A stretch of 64,000 nt of DNA from Fasciolopsis buskii. Lineage: Eukaryota; Platyhelminthes; Trematoda; Plagiorchiida; Fasciolidae. Positions 61,357 through 64,000 of the stretch are shown piece by piece. The stretch spans positions 1-64,000 of the forward strand of contig LUCM01010502.1 in NCBI GenBank assembly GCA_008360955.1. Direction: 5' to 3'. Position 1 is the stretch's first letter. Each line of letters opens with the position of its first letter. A program made the translations under genes and the position numbers. The notes below the pieces were generated by a model. The model saw nothing but the letters and a program-made list of their open reading frames with translations. It ran no database searches and was not told the origin of the DNA.

Positions 61357-64000
61357 ATCGGTGTATGCTTCTTTTTCACGGTTTCCGTTTCACAAACTGG
61401 GAACATTTTGCGTCCCAAGCCTCTGTTATCGCGGTTACTTGGCTGCTTCAAATAAGGAACTTACTGCATGTCCAAAAATGGCCGCATCCAAAGTGGATAA
61501 CTCAGCGGTTCTTCAAGAAGTCCTTCTCTCTTACTTGTCATCCACTTTTCAGCCGGTTTCCTGGATACCTATTAAATATGCTGAAATTAAAGATTACCTC
61601 AAATGTCCCAAAAAATTGGCCCCCATTTATGAGTTTCCTGTCAGTTCGGGTTTAAATCAGACGTTATGAGTCTCATCCTAATCACTCTGTCGGATATAAT
61701 TCCTTCGTTGTCGATGTGGTAGATTCCGTTAAATAATTTTCGAGTCGCTTTTAATAATTCTAAGGGTTTGTCATCTGACATTTCTAAATGAGTTTGGAGA
61801 CCCAAAGGCCTATCCCTTCATAAAAATAGGTGTGCCTATTCAGGGTTAAACAAACTGCGATCATCGTTTTTATATTCCAATCTCTTTCTTGATTGCCAAC
61901 GACTTACTTCAGATTTGAACTCAGAGGTCTTGTATCGCATTGTATAGACTTTGCGTACAGTAAATGTCCCATTTCAGTCTCCATGCCTTCAACCGATGCT
62001 CACACCGCTAAGTGGAATTAAACGCCAAGGAATGTAACAAACATCTGCCTACTCATGAAAAGTTTACCCAAGAGTTGCTTAGGACACTAATAATCACCCA
62101 CAAAATGGTCTGTCTGTGCCACACTCATCTTTTGATGTGCCCCCAATCCCGTTCCATACTCCTCTGAATAAATGGTAGTTAAAACAGCTCTGTTCCTTGA
62201 CTGATGCCTATTCTTACAAAAAGGAAGCTTTTCTCAGCTGAATTTCTTAGGGACGTTTCATGACTAATCACTTTTGATCACTGGTTTTGTGGCTCCTAGT
62301 ACTTAATAAGAGGGTAATGAGTGCGAATTAATGACTAGAAAGTGTAAATTATTTCGTTCCCTTCTGAGCTTCGACATTTACACGAAACGGGGGCAGATCA
62401 ATCGGTTGAAGGTACTTGCGGCTTAAAAGAGAAAAACTTGTGGTCACAGTCGTCTCTGTCCTACTGATCGGTCTTGCCTTATCTGGGGGTGAGGTATATA
62501 AGTTTGTGGCTTTTGGACGCGAAGTTGGTGGGTTTGAATCCTCCCAGTAGCTATCAATTACCACATGTGGCAACCTTCTGTTGACCGTGGCCTCTGTTCT
62601 GAAAATGACGTGCGCCGTAATTTCAATGACAGACGGAGAAAAAGATAAATGATACCGCTAAAATTAATGGAATACGAGTTTCTCATGACATTCACCATGC
62701 ATCAGTCCATTGGACGAGGCATGCCCACATCAGCTGCGGCCCTCTCCGGGGGGTGCGGAAGAGCGACAACCTTGATCTCGGAGCTCTAACTGGCGTAGAT
62801 CACACAAGATCCCGCAGTTCTGGTATGAAAACGAGCCGGATGACAGCAAATTACCGTACCCATAAGCCTATAAATTATCCACAGGCGGGCTTCGGTTCAC
62901 ATGAAGAATGACAGTCGACTATTCTAGCGGTAAGCTTGTTCGTACGCATTCCTCCATTTCTGTTTGTAACGACTTTAGTCGAATACAAAGAACAGGTATT
63001 CATATGTGGAGACTACATAAGATACAATATCTCATTCTCTATCCCAACAATGACTATTTAAGCGAACTTGGACGTCTGCATTGCCTTGCGAAATTTTGAT
63101 CATGCCAGTGAAGAAACGAGAACAATGACATGAATGAGCATTTGCATTTGCATTTCATTCATTATCAGCTTCTGAAATACCTCCATTCAAAGGCCTGACT
63201 GTCCGTCCTCTGGGGGATGGAATATTAGTCTATTGGAGTGAAACACTCACCAGCGTTTGGGGTCCTTGGAAACAAAATGTATATATTCAATACGAGACAG
63301 AAAACAGACAGATGCTAGTATTAGGAACCGGTACATATTTTGACGGGGTAAAGCGTGACAAATTGAAGAAAGTATGCGTGCAAAATTTGGACAAAACCAT
63401 AGAGGAATGCATTGGAGAGCAAGAACTTCATAAGTGTAAGTCACAGTTTTAGTATTTACTGTTATGTCCACATTATTCGCGATTGGTTTGATATTTGTGC
63501 AATCTTTTCTTCCTCCTGACAAATTGCATCGGGAAAATCATATTATTTTGTGAATTTCATGAAATCTAAAACTGTTGCTTAACTTAAGACGACGGCTTGT
63601 CTTGTTGCTTGAGAAAACAGAGACCATTAAACAAACTATCAGACAAATGAGCAGAATTGACACAAATATCAAAAATAGGGAACAAAACACTCCTCAAGCT
63701 CCGTGCACCATAGATTCATAGTGTATATTATTTATTACTCGCATTCTATTAAGTAACTTTATAGTCGTAACTTGTCATTTCAATTATGGGGAGCAGAAAT
63801 CCAGTTTACTCCGAGAATTCAATGAAAGTAAAACTAAAAGCGATCTGAAGGTCTTCGGAAGTTAACGGTTTCACGTGATCTCCTCATATTTGCGTGACTG
63901 ATGGAATTTGACAAGAAATTTGACAAATTTTCAGCTGTCAAGACCTTTTGTTATGTGAAATCTTTGCAAAGTTCAAAGACCTCTGTGAAGAAATGCGATC
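61357..64000. other. intergenic; overlapping open frames at start, otherwise nothing recognised
   Basis: The open frames 61289-61669 and 61293-61655 overlap and cannot both be coding. A B-box-like GGTTTGAATCC lies at 62531-62541 and shares flanking CTCCC with copies near 30.24 and 52.96 kb. The rest of the stretch holds no gene, RNA or repeat I can support. Confidence 0.35.

Overview
This looks like a stretch of animal nuclear genome, most probably from a parasitic flatworm (digenean fluke). The evidence is AT-rich sequence with GT-AG introns and AATAAA signals, very low gene density with long introns, no prokaryotic operons, and decayed RTE-type LINE retrotransposons whose EN/RT/C-terminal phrases resemble those common in trematode genomes. 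The organism call is an inference; no single-copy marker gene fixes the species.

Two gene loci are reasonably supported, and they face each other. On the + strand, an exon at 2229-2406 and an exon at 8171-8598 join in phase into a 201-residue protein with an N-terminal PB1-like domain and a C-terminal UBA domain. On the - strand, an exon at 31449-32041, probably joined to one at 35014-35132, encodes a second protein with the end of a PB1-like domain and a C-terminal UBA domain. Both put the intron at the same phase in the middle of the PB1 domain, so they look like diverged paralogues about 23 kb apart. PB1 plus UBA is the architecture of p62/SQSTM1-type ubiquitin and autophagy adaptors, but I see no ZZ zinc finger in either copy.

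Mobile and repeated DNA is the other solid content. It includes a nearly full-length but broken RTE-like LINE (about 56.0-59.5 kb), a 5'-truncated LINE of another subfamily (26.2-27.2 kb), tRNA-derived SINE-like copies (9.9, 21.9, 40.9 and 51.2 kb), and a 277-bp fold-back element (12.7 kb). There is also a 140-bp inverted repeat with a CRE-like palindrome in its loop (18.4 kb) and a half copy at 35.6 kb, plus two small dispersed repeat families.

Several other open stretches with splice-like borders are listed as low-confidence candidate exons. In random sequence of this composition an open 25-codon frame is common, and AG/GT borders are everywhere, so these need transcript evidence. Large parts of the window (13-18 kb, 41-50 kb, 59.5-61 kb, 61.7-64 kb) hold nothing I can name. 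I see no rRNA, intact tRNA gene or CRISPR array.
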